This document shows positions 1-9,198 of a stretch of 56,732 nucleotides of DNA, one piece after another. Numbering within the stretch: the first letter of the stretch is position 1; every line of letters starts with the position of its first letter. The translations under genes and the position numbers were made by a program. This stretch comes from Prevotella sp. (GTDB lineage: Bacteria; Bacteroidota; Bacteroidia; Bacteroidales; Bacteroidaceae): the NCBI GenBank assembly GCA_017428055.1, contig JAFRRN010000098.1:1-56732 (forward strand), given 5' to 3'. Under the pieces are notes generated by a model. That model saw only the letters and a program-made list of their open reading frames with translations. It made no database searches and was not told the DNA's origin.

Positions 1-1
1 A

Positions 2-142
2 GGCCGTAGCCGACAGATGGGCGGCACAGGCCTCGGCTTGGCCATCGTCAAGAATGCCATCCTTCTGCATGGCGGTCAGATAAGTGCTAAGAAAGCTGAT
101 GGCGGCGGACTGCAGTTTGACTTTACTTTAAGGAAGCAATAA
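2..142 (+). CDS. Sensor histidine kinase, C-terminal fragment
   Basis: The open frame enters from the left edge and stops at 140-142. It reads [19 protein letters not shown], the G2 box and following helix of the HATPase_c ATP-binding domain of a two-component sensor kinase. Only about 46 residues are inside the window, so sensor type, membrane topology and partner regulator are not visible. The domain is at the extreme C-terminus, so no hybrid receiver domain follows. The family is secure; the specific role is unknown. Confidence 0.85.
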   Translation, partial: GRSRQMGGTGLGLAIVKNAILLHGGQISAKKADGGGLQFDFTLRKQ

Positions 143-296
143 GTTTGTCGAACCCGCCAACGAATCGCCTTTGACCGCCGCAGACCGTGCGGTTTATTTG
201 GCTAAAAATAGTTAAGAACGGTGCAAGTTGCTGATAATCAGACAGGAGTCAAGTTTTCAACGAGGATGAGTATTAAACATCCTATTTGTATAAAAC

Positions 297-341
297 CAAT
301 CTCCCCATTTACATGAAAATTCATAGTAAGTGGGGAGATTG
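297..341. terminator. Strong hairpin between convergent genes
   Basis: Left and right arms of 16 bases pair with a single G-U wobble (CAATCTCCCCATTTAC at 297-312). The loop itself can continue the stem (ATGAA/TTCAT). On the minus strand the hairpin is followed by GGTTTTATAC, so it best fits termination of the minus-strand gene ending at 398. It could also stop plus-strand transcripts from the kinase gene. The rest of 143-397 shows no gene. Confidence 0.7.
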
Positions 342-397
342 AATTATGTTGATTTCACATAAGAACGGATTGATAAGGTGCAAATCGTATTGTTCTG

Positions 398-1984
398 CTA
401 TTCATTCAGCAGTTGCTCAATGGTCGCATCGTCGCGCCGCTTGCCCTGCTTGTCGAAGAGCATGACGAAGGGGATGCCTGAGAAATTGAACTTCTCTTGG
501 AGATAGCCCCATTCGGCGCGGGTGATGTGGATGTGCTCGCCCTTGATGTTGTTGGGTTTGAGGAACGACTTACATTTCTCGGGTGTGTCGTCGGTGATGT
601 ATAGATACTTCACGGGCTTGTCTTTGTTGGCCTCAACCTCGTCGCGCATTTGGAGCATCGTGGCACGGCATGGGCCGCACGACATTTCCCAGAAATCGAT
701 GTAGAGCACGCTGCCCTTGTAGGGTTCGATGATGCGCTGGAAGATACTGTCACCCTTGGTCATCGGTTTCTGCTCTACTACCTTAATCTCCTTTTCCTTT
801 ACGTAGTCGCGATAGGTCAGTATGCCCTGACGAATCAAATCGGGATGGGTGATGACGACCATCGTGGCGGCGAAATCGTCGGCAGCAGTGTCATATTGGT
901 CTTTATGCCATTCGAGGGTGTTGAAGAAGTAGCGCAGCTGGCACACCTGTGCACTGAAGTCGGTGGTACTGAGGTTGAGTTTGTCGTGCAGTTCGTTCAT
1001 CACATTTCTTCTGAACTCGCGGCGGTAGATGTGCTTTTCCTTCGATATGGCCTCGGCTATTTGGGGGTCGTATTCGAAGGGGATATAATCCATAACTCCG
1101 CTTGCATACATGGGGCGCATCACAGTGTACTCAACATAATTGAAAAAGAAGTCGTTGCCAGTAATCATCAGCAGCGGATTGTCGAGCAGGTATTTCTCGC
1201 GAGGCGCTACGAAACTGAAGAACTGCTGCCAATAGGCTGCTCTATCGATGTTGTCCATATCTGTAAGCATATAATAGCGGCAAATATGTTCCAAATGCTG
1301 CGAGACAATATATGTACGCAGGATGTCAGATGCCAAGGGTGAGAAGCCTTCGAGTTCAGGCAGGCCTGTATTTATCTTCTGTACCACGTCATCAAGACAA
1401 GCCACCTGCACATCCCTCCACGCCATGAGCGAGTCTGGTCCCTTTTCGTGTATGTTGTCTCTCGCCGGGAAGTCGCAGTAAGCTTTTCTTATCTTTTCAT
1501 GCAACTTGGTCACCTCACCGCTCAGTCCTGTTCCATCCCAAGTGATGGCCTCTTCGCGCGATGGCTTTGTGGGGTCTATCGTCATTTCCAACGTATCTCC
1601 AGGGCAGGCATACATCGTACTCAACGGATGGACGAGCACGAACATTGGGTAAGGCACATAGACGTTCATCGAGAACGTGCCGTCGGGCTTAAACTCGATG
1701 ACCGATGTTTTCTCCTTGTTGACGATGTAGTCGCGCATGATGACCCTAACGGCACCGTTCATCTTCTCCAGAAACTCCTTGGGGATTGCCTCGCCGCCAG
1801 GTACCCCTGCTATTCTTCCCTTAAAGACCACGTTGCCGCCGTGCAGTCGGTACTCGCTGACCTCCGCACTCGGATAGTTCAGCAACTGCGGCACCTCCTG
1901 CTCCTTCTTCACCTTCTTCGCCTCCATGCCCAAAGGAGCCAGCAGCATGGCAAGCAGCATTGTAAAAATGAATTTCCTGTTCAT
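398..1984 (-). CDS. TlpA-like thioredoxin-fold protein
   Basis: This is a 528-residue exported protein. The N-terminus has a signal peptide (basic MNRK then a hydrophobic stretch to about residue 22). The C-terminal ~120 residues form a thioredoxin-like domain with the redox motif CGPC at 436-439 (context DFWEMSCGPCRATM) and the cis-proline loop SGIPF near 505, as in TlpA/ResA proteins. Residues of about 40-400 match the long N-terminal region common to Bacteroidota TlpA proteins and have no catalytic motif I can name. Such proteins usually reduce or shuffle disulfides in the periplasm; the substrate is unknown. The gene is monocistronic in appearance, with a terminator hairpin 56 bases beyond its stop and about 390 bases of noncoding DNA upstream. 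Confidence 0.85.
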   Translation of the reverse strand: MNRKFIFTMLLAMLLAPLGMEAKKVKKEQEVPQLLNYPSAEVSEYRLHGGNVVFKGRIAGVPGGEAIPKEFLEKMNGAVRVIMRDYIVNKEKTSVIEFKPDGTFSMNVYVPYPMFVLVHPLSTMYACPGDTLEMTIDPTKPSREEAITWDGTGLSGEVTKLHEKIRKAYCDFPARDNIHEKGPDSLMAWRDVQVACLDDVVQKINTGLPELEGFSPLASDILRTYIVSQHLEHICRYYMLTDMDNIDRAAYWQQFFSFVAPREKYLLDNPLLMITGNDFFFNYVEYTVMRPMYASGVMDYIPFEYDPQIAEAISKEKHIYRREFRRNVMNELHDKLNLSTTDFSAQVCQLRYFFNTLEWHKDQYDTAADDFAATMVVITHPDLIRQGILTYRDYVKEKEIKVVEQKPMTKGDSIFQRIIEPYKGSVLYIDFWEMSCGPCRATMLQMRDEVEANKDKPVKYLYITDDTPEKCKSFLKPNNIKGEHIHITRAEWGYLQEKFNFSGIPFVMLFDKQGKRRDDATIEQLLNE

Positions 1985-2377
1985 ATCTTTTTTTATTTAT
2001 TCTTACTGATATGTACCTATCTTTATTGAAATATGACAATCATGTACGTCAAATTATCTTAATTGTTTGGAAATAAGAAGCGTGAACCTCTCTTATCTTT
2101 CCCTTGTGGCTGTAGGAAGTGCTATAATAGTCTGATAAGTTCCGCCCACGCTATCGTGCAAACATTCACCTTATCAATTCTCTGACTATTATTCCTTGAA
2201 ACTTCCTACATTTCTTGACAGTGCGGCTGCCATCTCCGCCAAATGCCTGTGGTGTGGCGAGAAACTGATTTTGATATAGGTTTCTTAGATGCAGCGTATT
2301 AATATAAAGAAAATATACCTCTTGGGAATACAATTCAACCGTACAGAATGAAAGAATCTTGCCTTTAAAAGAGAGGG
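1985..2377. other. Intergenic region with no convincing gene
   Basis: This 393-base gap separates two minus-strand genes and should hold the promoter of the TlpA-like gene and any terminator of the DUF3108 gene. No clear TAnnTTTG box was found on the minus strand. The only striking feature is the nested inverted repeat at 2111-2210. The remainder is AT-rich and has no convincing small ORF. Confidence 0.5.
2111..2210. repeat. 100-bp nested inverted repeat
   Basis: Three successive arm pairs occur in mirrored order: TGTAGGAAGT (2111-2120) with ACTTCCTACA (2201-2210), ATAATAGTC (2124-2132) with GACTATTAT (2184-2192), and TGATAAG (2133-2139) with CTTATCA (2170-2176). All three pairs are perfect, and the apex contains CACG-ctat-CGTG. 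The result is a long interrupted stem. It could be a structured RNA, a terminator or a miniature inverted-repeat element; no coding potential was seen. Confidence 0.7.
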
Positions 2378-3184
2378 CTATTCCACAATAGACGTAATGG
2401 GATTCCGTTCCCCTTTCATCCCTATAAGGAAAGCCTTGGCTGATCCGAAACGTAGGAACATGTCAAGACGGATGGGAATGTGGTTTTCGTCATCGGTGAC
2501 GTAGAAGTCAACGATTCTCTTGTATTTATCATCATCCAATTCCAGGTACGATAATTGTAGGCAGCGGTATTTCTTCCCGTTGTCAGCTTTCACGACGGTC
2601 TTGCCTTGGTATTTGATTTTTGCGGGCTTCCTACTGTCGCCATCAGCGATAGGGAAGTCTACGGTGTAACCTTTCTTCCAATTGGTGGGGTCGAATGAAC
2701 GGGCGCGGATAAACATGTTAATCATGTCGTAGATGCAATCGTCGTAACTGTGCTTTTGCCAGGTATGAGTTCCATCATTATGCTGGCTATGTTGCTTGAC
2801 ATTGCATTTCCCATTTTCATACGAATAGAAGATTTCATCCACATAGTATCGTTTCCCCTCGCGTGCCCCTTTTCTATAATATAGGGGGGCCAGGTCTGTC
2901 GATGAATAACACAGAAGCGTGTCGCGGAGGACGAACATCTCATCCACCTTGTTATTGCCCCGTGTAATCAATGAAGCCCGATAAGCGGGTTTTCCCTCGT
3001 AATGTGTTTGTACGGTAGACATAGATGCTATGCCCGCTTTTACCCAGATGAATTTCCAGTTGTAATAGAGGTTATAAGAAAGAAACTCACCAGACTTAAA
3101 TGCTGTGTTTTTGAATGTGCATTGGGCTTGTGAGTGTGTGGGTAAGAGGAGGGAAATGAAAGTCAATAAGAAAAGTCTCTTCAT
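2378..3184 (-). CDS. DUF3108 domain periplasmic protein
   Basis: The 268-residue protein starts at the methionine of MKRLFLLTFISLLLPTHSQAQ, a typical Bacteroidota signal peptide ending in an AQ cleavage site. An earlier in-frame ATG would extend the frame into the upstream gene and is not needed. The mature part (SGEFLSYNLYYNWKFIWVKAG near the start, then alternating beta-like segments) matches the DUF3108 family, predicted periplasmic beta-rich proteins of unknown function. The gene begins 10 bases after the stop of the Ig-like lipoprotein gene, so it is the last gene of a three-gene operon. Confidence 0.8.
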   Translation of the reverse strand: MKRLFLLTFISLLLPTHSQAQCTFKNTAFKSGEFLSYNLYYNWKFIWVKAGIASMSTVQTHYEGKPAYRASLITRGNNKVDEMFVLRDTLLCYSSTDLAPLYYRKGAREGKRYYVDEIFYSYENGKCNVKQHSQHNDGTHTWQKHSYDDCIYDMINMFIRARSFDPTNWKKGYTVDFPIADGDSRKPAKIKYQGKTVVKADNGKKYRCLQLSYLELDDDKYKRIVDFYVTDDENHIPIRLDMFLRFGSAKAFLIGMKGERNPITSIVE

Positions 3185-3194
3185 CTTGAAATGA

Positions 3195-5147
3195 TTATTG
3201 TTCAACATATATGATGCCCAAACTCTTGGCGCGGTCGGCATTTCGTTTCTTCACCGTTTTCGCCTTGTCAGGCTTTTGCTTTGTTATCTTTTCTGGCTTT
3301 TGGCGGAACGTTTCCCTGGCGGTGGGATTCCATGATTGCGTCAAGTCCCATTTGGCTTTGCATTGCAGAACATCAGGATAATAATAGACTGTCTCGGGTT
3401 GGAGGTCTTGGTCGAAGTCGCCCGTGTCCCATTTGCCATTGTCATTCTCGTCGATATACATACGCATATAATAATCTCCAGGTTTCACATAATAGAATTC
3501 CGCCTGTCCGTTGTTTGTTTTTGTTTCCTTGTAAACGCCATCGCTATTTGTGAGTAATTGTACGATGGCACTTTTCCCATCCATGCCAGGCAATGTGATG
3601 ATAATGGTGCTGTAAGCGTCTTCAGACCTCACGCCAAACCCGTTTTTCGTGGCTTTAGAAACATTCCCGTATATATCGATGAATGCCGCACTGTCTATCT
3701 CTAAGCTATATTCAATAGTAGGGTGCCATTCGCCGATGAGTTCATATTCCAGAGTGTTAAGTTGATGGAATAGAAATTTCGACTCATACCAGAGAGAGTC
3801 GTGTTTGGCATAGAGGTGTATCATGGAGGAGTCAGCCACAGCCAAAGGACATGGTGTCGATAGGCGGATGTTTTTGTCAGGGTCAAGTTGCGACGGAGCG
3901 TCAATCTTCATTTTCAATGGTGGGATAGGCATGATAGAGTCGTAGGGCTGTCCTTTCTTCTTGGCTTTCTCTTGCTCCTTTGCCCATTCATCATATTCCT
4001 TTTGTCTTTGCTTGATACGTTTGGCATAAGGTTGCTTAGAGAGCATCTCCAAAGTATCAGTTTTTGAAACCAATTCACCCAATGTGTCCGTCATAAGGTA
4101 CTGTACTTCCAAGCGCAGAGTATCTTGGTTTACCAATGTTGTATCGCGCAACCAATAGGTGATGGTGTCATTTTTCTCATTGGATGCCACGATGAAAGCC
4201 TCCCATTCGTCAAAGTTCAATCCTCTGATTTGTGGCAATTGTTCATCTCCATAAGAGAAATAGAATGTGAAATGGTCGGCCTCAGCCCTTTCTGTCTTAA
4301 TGAGATATCGGTCTGTAATGATGGGGGTAAAAGCCCTCAGGGTGATGTCGTCGGGGAAGAAGTGAGTGTATCCTACTTGTTTGATGTCGCTTATATGTAA
4401 AGTATCACGCCAAATTGTATCTTGCCGGATGTCAGGTTTTGATGAGGGTATGATAATATCGTGGTTAAATGCTATCTTCTCGCTTTTTTGGCTATATAGA
4501 TAGTTACCGTCAGCGTCCTGTAAGGCATAGACGCGATATGAGCCAGCTGCAATGCCCTTGATGACGAAATGCCCCCTGCTGTCTGTTCGTGCCACACGAA
4601 GCATGGGAGAGGTACGGAAAGTGGAATCTTCCATTTGGGAATAAAGCCCTACCAAGATACCCTTGATGGGTTCCAGATTTTCTGCTTCCAACACATAACC
4701 ACTTACTTCAAGCGTATCGATGCTTTCGCCAGTGGAAAAACTGTATGTGTAATTGCCCAAGGGATTGCCCTCGTTGTTGTCGCTGATGGCATCTGAGAAG
4801 TCGATGGTATAAGTGGTGTTCGGCAGTAGAGAGTCTTTCAAGTTGATAAGGATATGTTTGCCTGCGCCCTTAATGTCGGGCATTTCTATCTGTGGTGGTG
4901 ATATAATGACATTTTCTGTGGGATTATCAACTTTGATGAACTCATCAAAGGAAATGCGGATTTTCTTGGTATCAACGAAAGTCGCCTTGTCTTTTGGCGT
5001 GGAACCTACAACAATAGGAGGCTTCTCGTCATACCATCCTCCATCTGGGTTTCCCATCCTGGCGCAACCAACAAACACGAGGGCTAAAAGACAGGATAGC
5101 ATCCACTGTCTTCCCTGGTTGTTGATATGTTGTAAGGAAGCTCTCAT
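3195..5147 (-). CDS. Ig-like domain lipoprotein
   Basis: This is a 650-residue lipoprotein: the lipobox FVGC places the acylated cysteine at residue 28. Residues of about 40-140 form a bacterial Ig-like (Big_5/SbsA-type) domain with the typical opening PPIVVGSTPKDKATFV and FDEFIKVDN. A carboxypeptidase-regulatory-like beta sandwich follows (VSGYVLEAENLEPIKGILVGL, about 150-215). The rest is beta-rich, with a Lys/Glu-rich charged stretch near 390-415. The ATG overlaps the GH3-fold gene stop by four bases, indicating translational coupling. The function is unknown; a surface or periplasmic structural role is inferred. Confidence 0.8.
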   Translation of the reverse strand: MRASLQHINNQGRQWMLSCLLALVFVGCARMGNPDGGWYDEKPPIVVGSTPKDKATFVDTKKIRISFDEFIKVDNPTENVIISPPQIEMPDIKGAGKHILINLKDSLLPNTTYTIDFSDAISDNNEGNPLGNYTYSFSTGESIDTLEVSGYVLEAENLEPIKGILVGLYSQMEDSTFRTSPMLRVARTDSRGHFVIKGIAAGSYRVYALQDADGNYLYSQKSEKIAFNHDIIIPSSKPDIRQDTIWRDTLHISDIKQVGYTHFFPDDITLRAFTPIITDRYLIKTERAEADHFTFYFSYGDEQLPQIRGLNFDEWEAFIVASNEKNDTITYWLRDTTLVNQDTLRLEVQYLMTDTLGELVSKTDTLEMLSKQPYAKRIKQRQKEYDEWAKEQEKAKKKGQPYDSIMPIPPLKMKIDAPSQLDPDKNIRLSTPCPLAVADSSMIHLYAKHDSLWYESKFLFHQLNTLEYELIGEWHPTIEYSLEIDSAAFIDIYGNVSKATKNGFGVRSEDAYSTIIITLPGMDGKSAIVQLLTNSDGVYKETKTNNGQAEFYYVKPGDYYMRMYIDENDNGKWDTGDFDQDLQPETVYYYPDVLQCKAKWDLTQSWNPTARETFRQKPEKITKQKPDKAKTVKKRNADRAKSLGIIYVEQ

Positions 5148-6661
5148 TGTTTGTTCATGGCAAGCAGTTCGTCCATGTTCTTGCGGTCGTTGCTCAATCG
5201 TGGTATCTTGTGTTGACCACCTAATTTACCTTTTGCCTTGAGCCAGTCGTCGAATAACCCCTTTCGTGCCTTGATGATCTCCAAATGTTGGAGGGTCACG
5301 TCATGAAATCGCTTGGCCTCATAATCGCTGTTGATTTCTTGTAACTTGCTGTCAAGAAGTTTTGCAAATTCCTCAAGACTTGTTGGCTCGCGGCTAAATT
5401 CTATGAGCCATTGGTGTCGGCATTTGGCTTTTTTATCCATAAAAACGGGAGCCGCAGTGTATTCCAACAACTCCGCATTTGTCTTCTCACAAGCGTATGC
5501 CAATCCTTTCTCGGCATTGTCCATGATTAGTTCTTCTCCAAAAGCATTGATAAAGTATTTCGTGCGTCCGGTGATATAGAACTTATAAGGCTTGATGCTC
5601 GTGAAGGTCACGGTGTCGCCAATCATATATCTCCAAAGACCACAAGAAGTCGTGATGAGCATGGCATAGTTGATGCCTTTCTGTATACCCTCTAATGGAA
5701 CGATGGTGGGATGTTCCTTGCCAATCTCGTCCATGGGAATAAACTCATAAAAGATATCGTAGTCAACCATCAAGAGCATCGAAGAATCGTTGGGGTCACT
5801 CTGTATGCCGAAAAACCCTTCACTGGCGTTGTATGTCTCCATGTAGTGCATACTGTCGCTTGTAATTAATTCCATATATTGGGAGCGATAGGGTTGGAAA
5901 GATATGCCTCCATGGAAGAACACTTCCAAGTTTGGCCAGACCTCTTGAAGGTGTTTTTTGCCAGAGATCTCCATCACTCGTACCAATACTGAGAGCATCC
6001 ATGATGGTACGCCCGAGATAGATGTGACATTCTTCTGCCATGTCTCTTGGGCGATTTGGTCACGTTTCACTTCAAAGTCATTGAGCAATGCTGTTTTCTT
6101 GGTGGGTACACGGGCGAGGTTGGCCAAAGGGTTGATGTTTTCTATCAAGATGGCACTGAGGTCACCCACAAGGCTATGGGGTAAGTTGTAGTTTGGTGAG
6201 TGGCTTCCGCCAAGGATAAGGCTTTTCCCATCAAAAAACTTGCTTTGAGGATTGTTGAGTAAGTACAAGGCAACAGTGTCAAACCCTCCTGCATAATGTA
6301 TGTTTTTCAATCCTTCTGTGGTGACGGGTATAAACTTGCTCTTGTCATTGGTTGTCCCCGAAGATTTTGCAAACCATTTGACCGTTCCAGGCCATAGTAC
6401 GTTTGCCTCTCCGTGCCTCATTCTGTCAATGAAGCCTTTTAGATCCTCGTATGTATTAATAGGGATATTCTGGGCGAAATCTTTGTATGAGTGGATATTG
6501 TCGAATAAATGGTTCTTGCCGAATTCCGTGTATTTCCCTCTGTCGATTAAATGTTGAAGGGTGCGTTGCTGCACTTCTTCCACGTCTTTTGTATATCGAG
6601 GTAGAATGATGTTTTGTCTTGAAGAGAAGAATAGCTTGCGTACAATGCTCGTTATGCTCAT
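5144..6661 (-). CDS. GH3 auxin-responsive promoter family protein
   Basis: This 505-residue protein belongs to the acyl-adenylate-forming GH3 fold family, named after the plant amido synthetases. Visible motifs are the nucleotide loop FAKSSGTTNDKSKFIPVT, YNASEGFFG in the middle, and WRYMIGDTVTF further on, matching the three ATP/AMP-binding motifs of the family. There is no signal peptide, so it should be cytoplasmic. Plant members conjugate amino acids to jasmonate or auxin; the bacterial substrate is unknown, and I infer only an adenylating acyl transfer. It is first in the operon, with a well-formed promoter about 20 bases upstream. Confidence 0.85.
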   Translation of the reverse strand: MSITSIVRKLFFSSRQNIILPRYTKDVEEVQQRTLQHLIDRGKYTEFGKNHLFDNIHSYKDFAQNIPINTYEDLKGFIDRMRHGEANVLWPGTVKWFAKSSGTTNDKSKFIPVTTEGLKNIHYAGGFDTVALYLLNNPQSKFFDGKSLILGGSHSPNYNLPHSLVGDLSAILIENINPLANLARVPTKKTALLNDFEVKRDQIAQETWQKNVTSISGVPSWMLSVLVRVMEISGKKHLQEVWPNLEVFFHGGISFQPYRSQYMELITSDSMHYMETYNASEGFFGIQSDPNDSSMLLMVDYDIFYEFIPMDEIGKEHPTIVPLEGIQKGINYAMLITTSCGLWRYMIGDTVTFTSIKPYKFYITGRTKYFINAFGEELIMDNAEKGLAYACEKTNAELLEYTAAPVFMDKKAKCRHQWLIEFSREPTSLEEFAKLLDSKLQEINSDYEAKRFHDVTLQHLEIIKARKGLFDDWLKAKGKLGGQHKIPRLSNDRKNMDELLAMNKQ

Positions 6662-6687
6662 CGATGCTCCATATTAATAATATGGTG

Positions 6688-6719
6688 CAAAGGTAGCGCA
6701 ATTCATAGACAAAACCAAA
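6688..6719 (-). promoter_or_regulatory. Bacteroidota promoter for the GH3-fold operon
   Basis: On the minus strand a -33 TTTG (6716-6719) is followed after 20 bases by the -7 box TACCTTTG (6688-6695), matching TTTG-N19/20-TAnnTTTG. Transcription would begin near 6681, about 20 bases before the ATG. Confidence 0.75.
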
Positions 6720-6770
6720 TAAAATGGGTATTTTTAGTTTTGTACAAGGGTTCGTTAAGATAGTTTTACC

Positions 6771-7841
6771 TCAATTGAGGTCTTTGAAAGCCTCTTCTTC
6801 TGCTGCTGCAATGATGGACTCTCGTTCTTGGTTGGCAACGTCGTCTTCGTCGAGGGTATGCCTTGTGGCAATCCCCTTATCGTTGGTGTTACTCTTTTCA
6901 GCGACAGCTTTGTTCACCTTTGAGGCAATGGTTTCCTGTGTAGGTAAGGAATTGTCTTTGTCTATATTGGTGGCCTTGGATGCTTTATGGTGTTTCTTCT
7001 TTTCGATAAAAAAGTCTTCTTGGGCATCCTCTTCGGGTAAAGACATTAATAGGTTTTCCTCCATTTTGGTTCGATCAGACTTGATCGCCATGATCTCATC
7101 GATTAACTGGGGGTGTTTACGCAGCATTTCCAAGGTGAGTTTTGCGGCTTGTTGTTGGCTTTCCTTCTTGGAAAAGCCCATGGCAATTCCTCCCTCGATG
7201 TCTTCGATAAAGACTTGGTATTTGAAAAAGGGGTTTCCATTGGCATCACGTTCTTGCTTCAAGAGCCTAAACTCGATAGTCACCCTGTTTTTTTGGCACC
7301 ATTCAATCAGCCTACTCTTGAAGTTTACCACCTTGTATGCCACCTTGTCTAAGTTGACCACCTCATCCAAGATACGTTTCTTGACAAACTTCATGCAAGC
7401 TTTATATCCTTTGTCAAGATAGATGGCTCCCACCAATGCTTCAAATGCGTTTCCCTCGATGTAACTATTGTGGGATAAGTTTTGTCCATGTGAGATAATT
7501 AGCCTCGCTATCCCCATCTCTTTGGCGAGCTTATTGAGCATGTCTCGTTGCACGAGCTTACTTCTTGTGTTTGTGAGGAATCCCTCCCTCTTGCCAGGGA
7601 AATGGTCGTAGACGATATGTCCGACAACTGCATTCAGCACGGCATCCCCCAAAAATTCCAACCTCTCATTGTTGATGGGTTTTCCCTTTTGGTTCTTTTT
7701 TGCCACGCTGCTATGGAGCATGGCAGTTTTATAATACTCGATATTGTTGGGATAGAAACCAAGTATTTCATACAAAGACAAATAAAGCTCCCTATCCTTA
7801 CGGAAAAGGAGCTTTATCCTATCCATGAGATTATTTTGCAT
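6771..7841 (-). CDS. rnc: Ribonuclease III with long C-terminal tail
   Basis: The product is double-strand-specific endoribonuclease III, which processes rRNA and structured mRNAs. The signature NERLEFLGDAVL lies at residues 58-69 and a double-stranded-RNA-binding domain at about 170-245 (ending GFSKKESQQQAAKLTLEML). I start at MQNNLMDRIKLLFRKDRE, which resembles other Bacteroidota RNase III N-termini and overlaps the fabF end by 11 bases; an alternative ATG lies five codons later. At 356 residues it is over 100 residues longer than the usual enzyme. The extra part (about 255-356) is charged, low in hydrophobics and probably disordered. It is the third gene of acpP-fabF-rnc. Confidence 0.92.
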   Translation of the reverse strand: MQNNLMDRIKLLFRKDRELYLSLYEILGFYPNNIEYYKTAMLHSSVAKKNQKGKPINNERLEFLGDAVLNAVVGHIVYDHFPGKREGFLTNTRSKLVQRDMLNKLAKEMGIARLIISHGQNLSHNSYIEGNAFEALVGAIYLDKGYKACMKFVKKRILDEVVNLDKVAYKVVNFKSRLIEWCQKNRVTIEFRLLKQERDANGNPFFKYQVFIEDIEGGIAMGFSKKESQQQAAKLTLEMLRKHPQLIDEIMAIKSDRTKMEENLLMSLPEEDAQEDFFIEKKKHHKASKATNIDKDNSLPTQETIASKVNKAVAEKSNTNDKGIATRHTLDEDDVANQERESIIAAAEEEAFKDLN

Positions 7842-9093
7842 ACTTCTTAAATACGACACAAGCATTGTGTCCGCCAAATCCAAATGTGTTGCTGATAGCG
7901 GCACGTACTTCGCGCTTCTGTGCTTTGTTGAAAGTGAAATTCAGGTTGTAGTCAATCTCTGGGTCTTTGTCGTCCTCGTCATGGTTAATGGTTGGAGGTA
8001 CAATGTCATTTTTTACGGCAAGGAGAGTAATCATGGCCTCAATGGCACCCGCCGCACCTAACAGATGACCTGTCATCGACTTGGTGGAGCTGATGTTCAA
8101 CTTATAGGCATTATCGCCAAACACATCCTTGATGGCTTTCATCTCGGAGATGTCGCCCACATGGGTTGATGTGCCATGCACGTTGATATAGTCGATGTCC
8201 TCTGGCTCGAGTCCAGCATCCTCCAAAGCTGCTTGCATCACAAGTTTGGCACCTAAACCCTCGGGGTGTGAAGCGGTGATGTGGTAAGCATCTCCACTCT
8301 CGCCTTCCCCTACCATCTCAGCGTAGATTCTTGCGCCACGAGCCTTGGCATGTTCTAATTCTTCCAAAATAAGGCATCCTGCACCCTCAGCCATAACAAA
8401 CCCGTCACGGCTGGCACTGAATGGGCGCGAGGCACGTTGTGGGTCATCATTGCGGGTAGAAAGGGCTTTCATGGCATTGAAACCACCGACACCACACATG
8501 CATATAGCACTCTCGGCTCCTCCTGCTACAATGGCGTTTGCCTTGCCTAAGCGGATAATGTTAAATGCATCTGCCAAGGCATTGCTGGAAGAGGCACAGG
8601 CGGAAATGGTTGTATAGTTTGGGCCACGGAATCCAAAATGGATGGAGATGTGTCCGGATGCTATGTCGGCAATGATTTTGGGAATGAAGAATGGGCTGAA
8701 TTTCGGGCCATCCTCAATGTGTTGGGCATAATAAGTTACCTCGTCCTCAAAAGAACGGATACCTCCAATGCCAACGCCATACACCACGCCAATACGGTTC
8801 TTATCTTCTTTCTCCAAGTCCATCCCACTATCTGCCACAGCTTGTATGGCGGAAATCATGGCAAGTTGGGTGTATCGGTCCAATCTACGCGACTCCTTGC
8901 GGTCAAGGTATTGGTTGATGTCTAACCCCTTTACTTCGCAAGCGAAATGCGTTTTGCATTTGGAAGTGTCAAATTGTGTAATAGGGGCGGCACCACTCAC
9001 GCCATTGAGGAGGTTGTTCCATGTCTCCTCCACGGTGTTTCCCACAGGTGTTACGGCACCTAAACCTGTTACAACTACTCTTTTTAACTCCAT
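7831..9093 (-). CDS. fabF: Beta-ketoacyl-ACP synthase II
   Basis: This 420-residue condensing enzyme of type II fatty-acid synthesis extends acyl-ACP with malonyl-ACP. The Cys-His-His triad is visible: the nucleophile in TTISACASSSNALADA, the first histidine in NVHGTSTHVGD, and the second in KSMTGHLLGAAGAIEAM. Length and N-terminus (MELKRVVVTGLGAVTPVG) are standard. It lies 105 bases downstream of acpP, its carrier-protein partner, and overlaps rnc. An inverted repeat in the acpP-fabF gap may lower fabF expression relative to acpP. Confidence 0.97.
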   Translation of the reverse strand: MELKRVVVTGLGAVTPVGNTVEETWNNLLNGVSGAAPITQFDTSKCKTHFACEVKGLDINQYLDRKESRRLDRYTQLAMISAIQAVADSGMDLEKEDKNRIGVVYGVGIGGIRSFEDEVTYYAQHIEDGPKFSPFFIPKIIADIASGHISIHFGFRGPNYTTISACASSSNALADAFNIIRLGKANAIVAGGAESAICMCGVGGFNAMKALSTRNDDPQRASRPFSASRDGFVMAEGAGCLILEELEHAKARGARIYAEMVGEGESGDAYHITASHPEGLGAKLVMQAALEDAGLEPEDIDYINVHGTSTHVGDISEMKAIKDVFGDNAYKLNISSTKSMTGHLLGAAGAIEAMITLLAVKNDIVPPTINHDEDDKDPEIDYNLNFTFNKAQKREVRAAISNTFGFGGHNACVVFKKYAK

Positions 9094-9111
9094 GTATCTC
9101 TTTATAAAAGA

Positions 9112-9185
9112 TTTTGAGTTTTCAAGTTCCTAGCCTATAAGTGACAATCGTCCTTACAGAATACCATAAACTTAAAAACTCAAAA
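9112..9185 (-). repeat. Intercistronic inverted repeat acpP-fabF
   Basis: Fifteen-base arms at 9112-9126 and 9171-9185 match at 14 of 15 positions (core TTTTGAGTTTT/AAAACTCAAAA) around a 44-base loop. They lie between the acpP stop and the fabF start. The position suggests an mRNA stem that stabilises acpP or attenuates fabF; this is inference. Confidence 0.55.
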
Positions 9186-9198
9186 CCTCAAAAAATAT

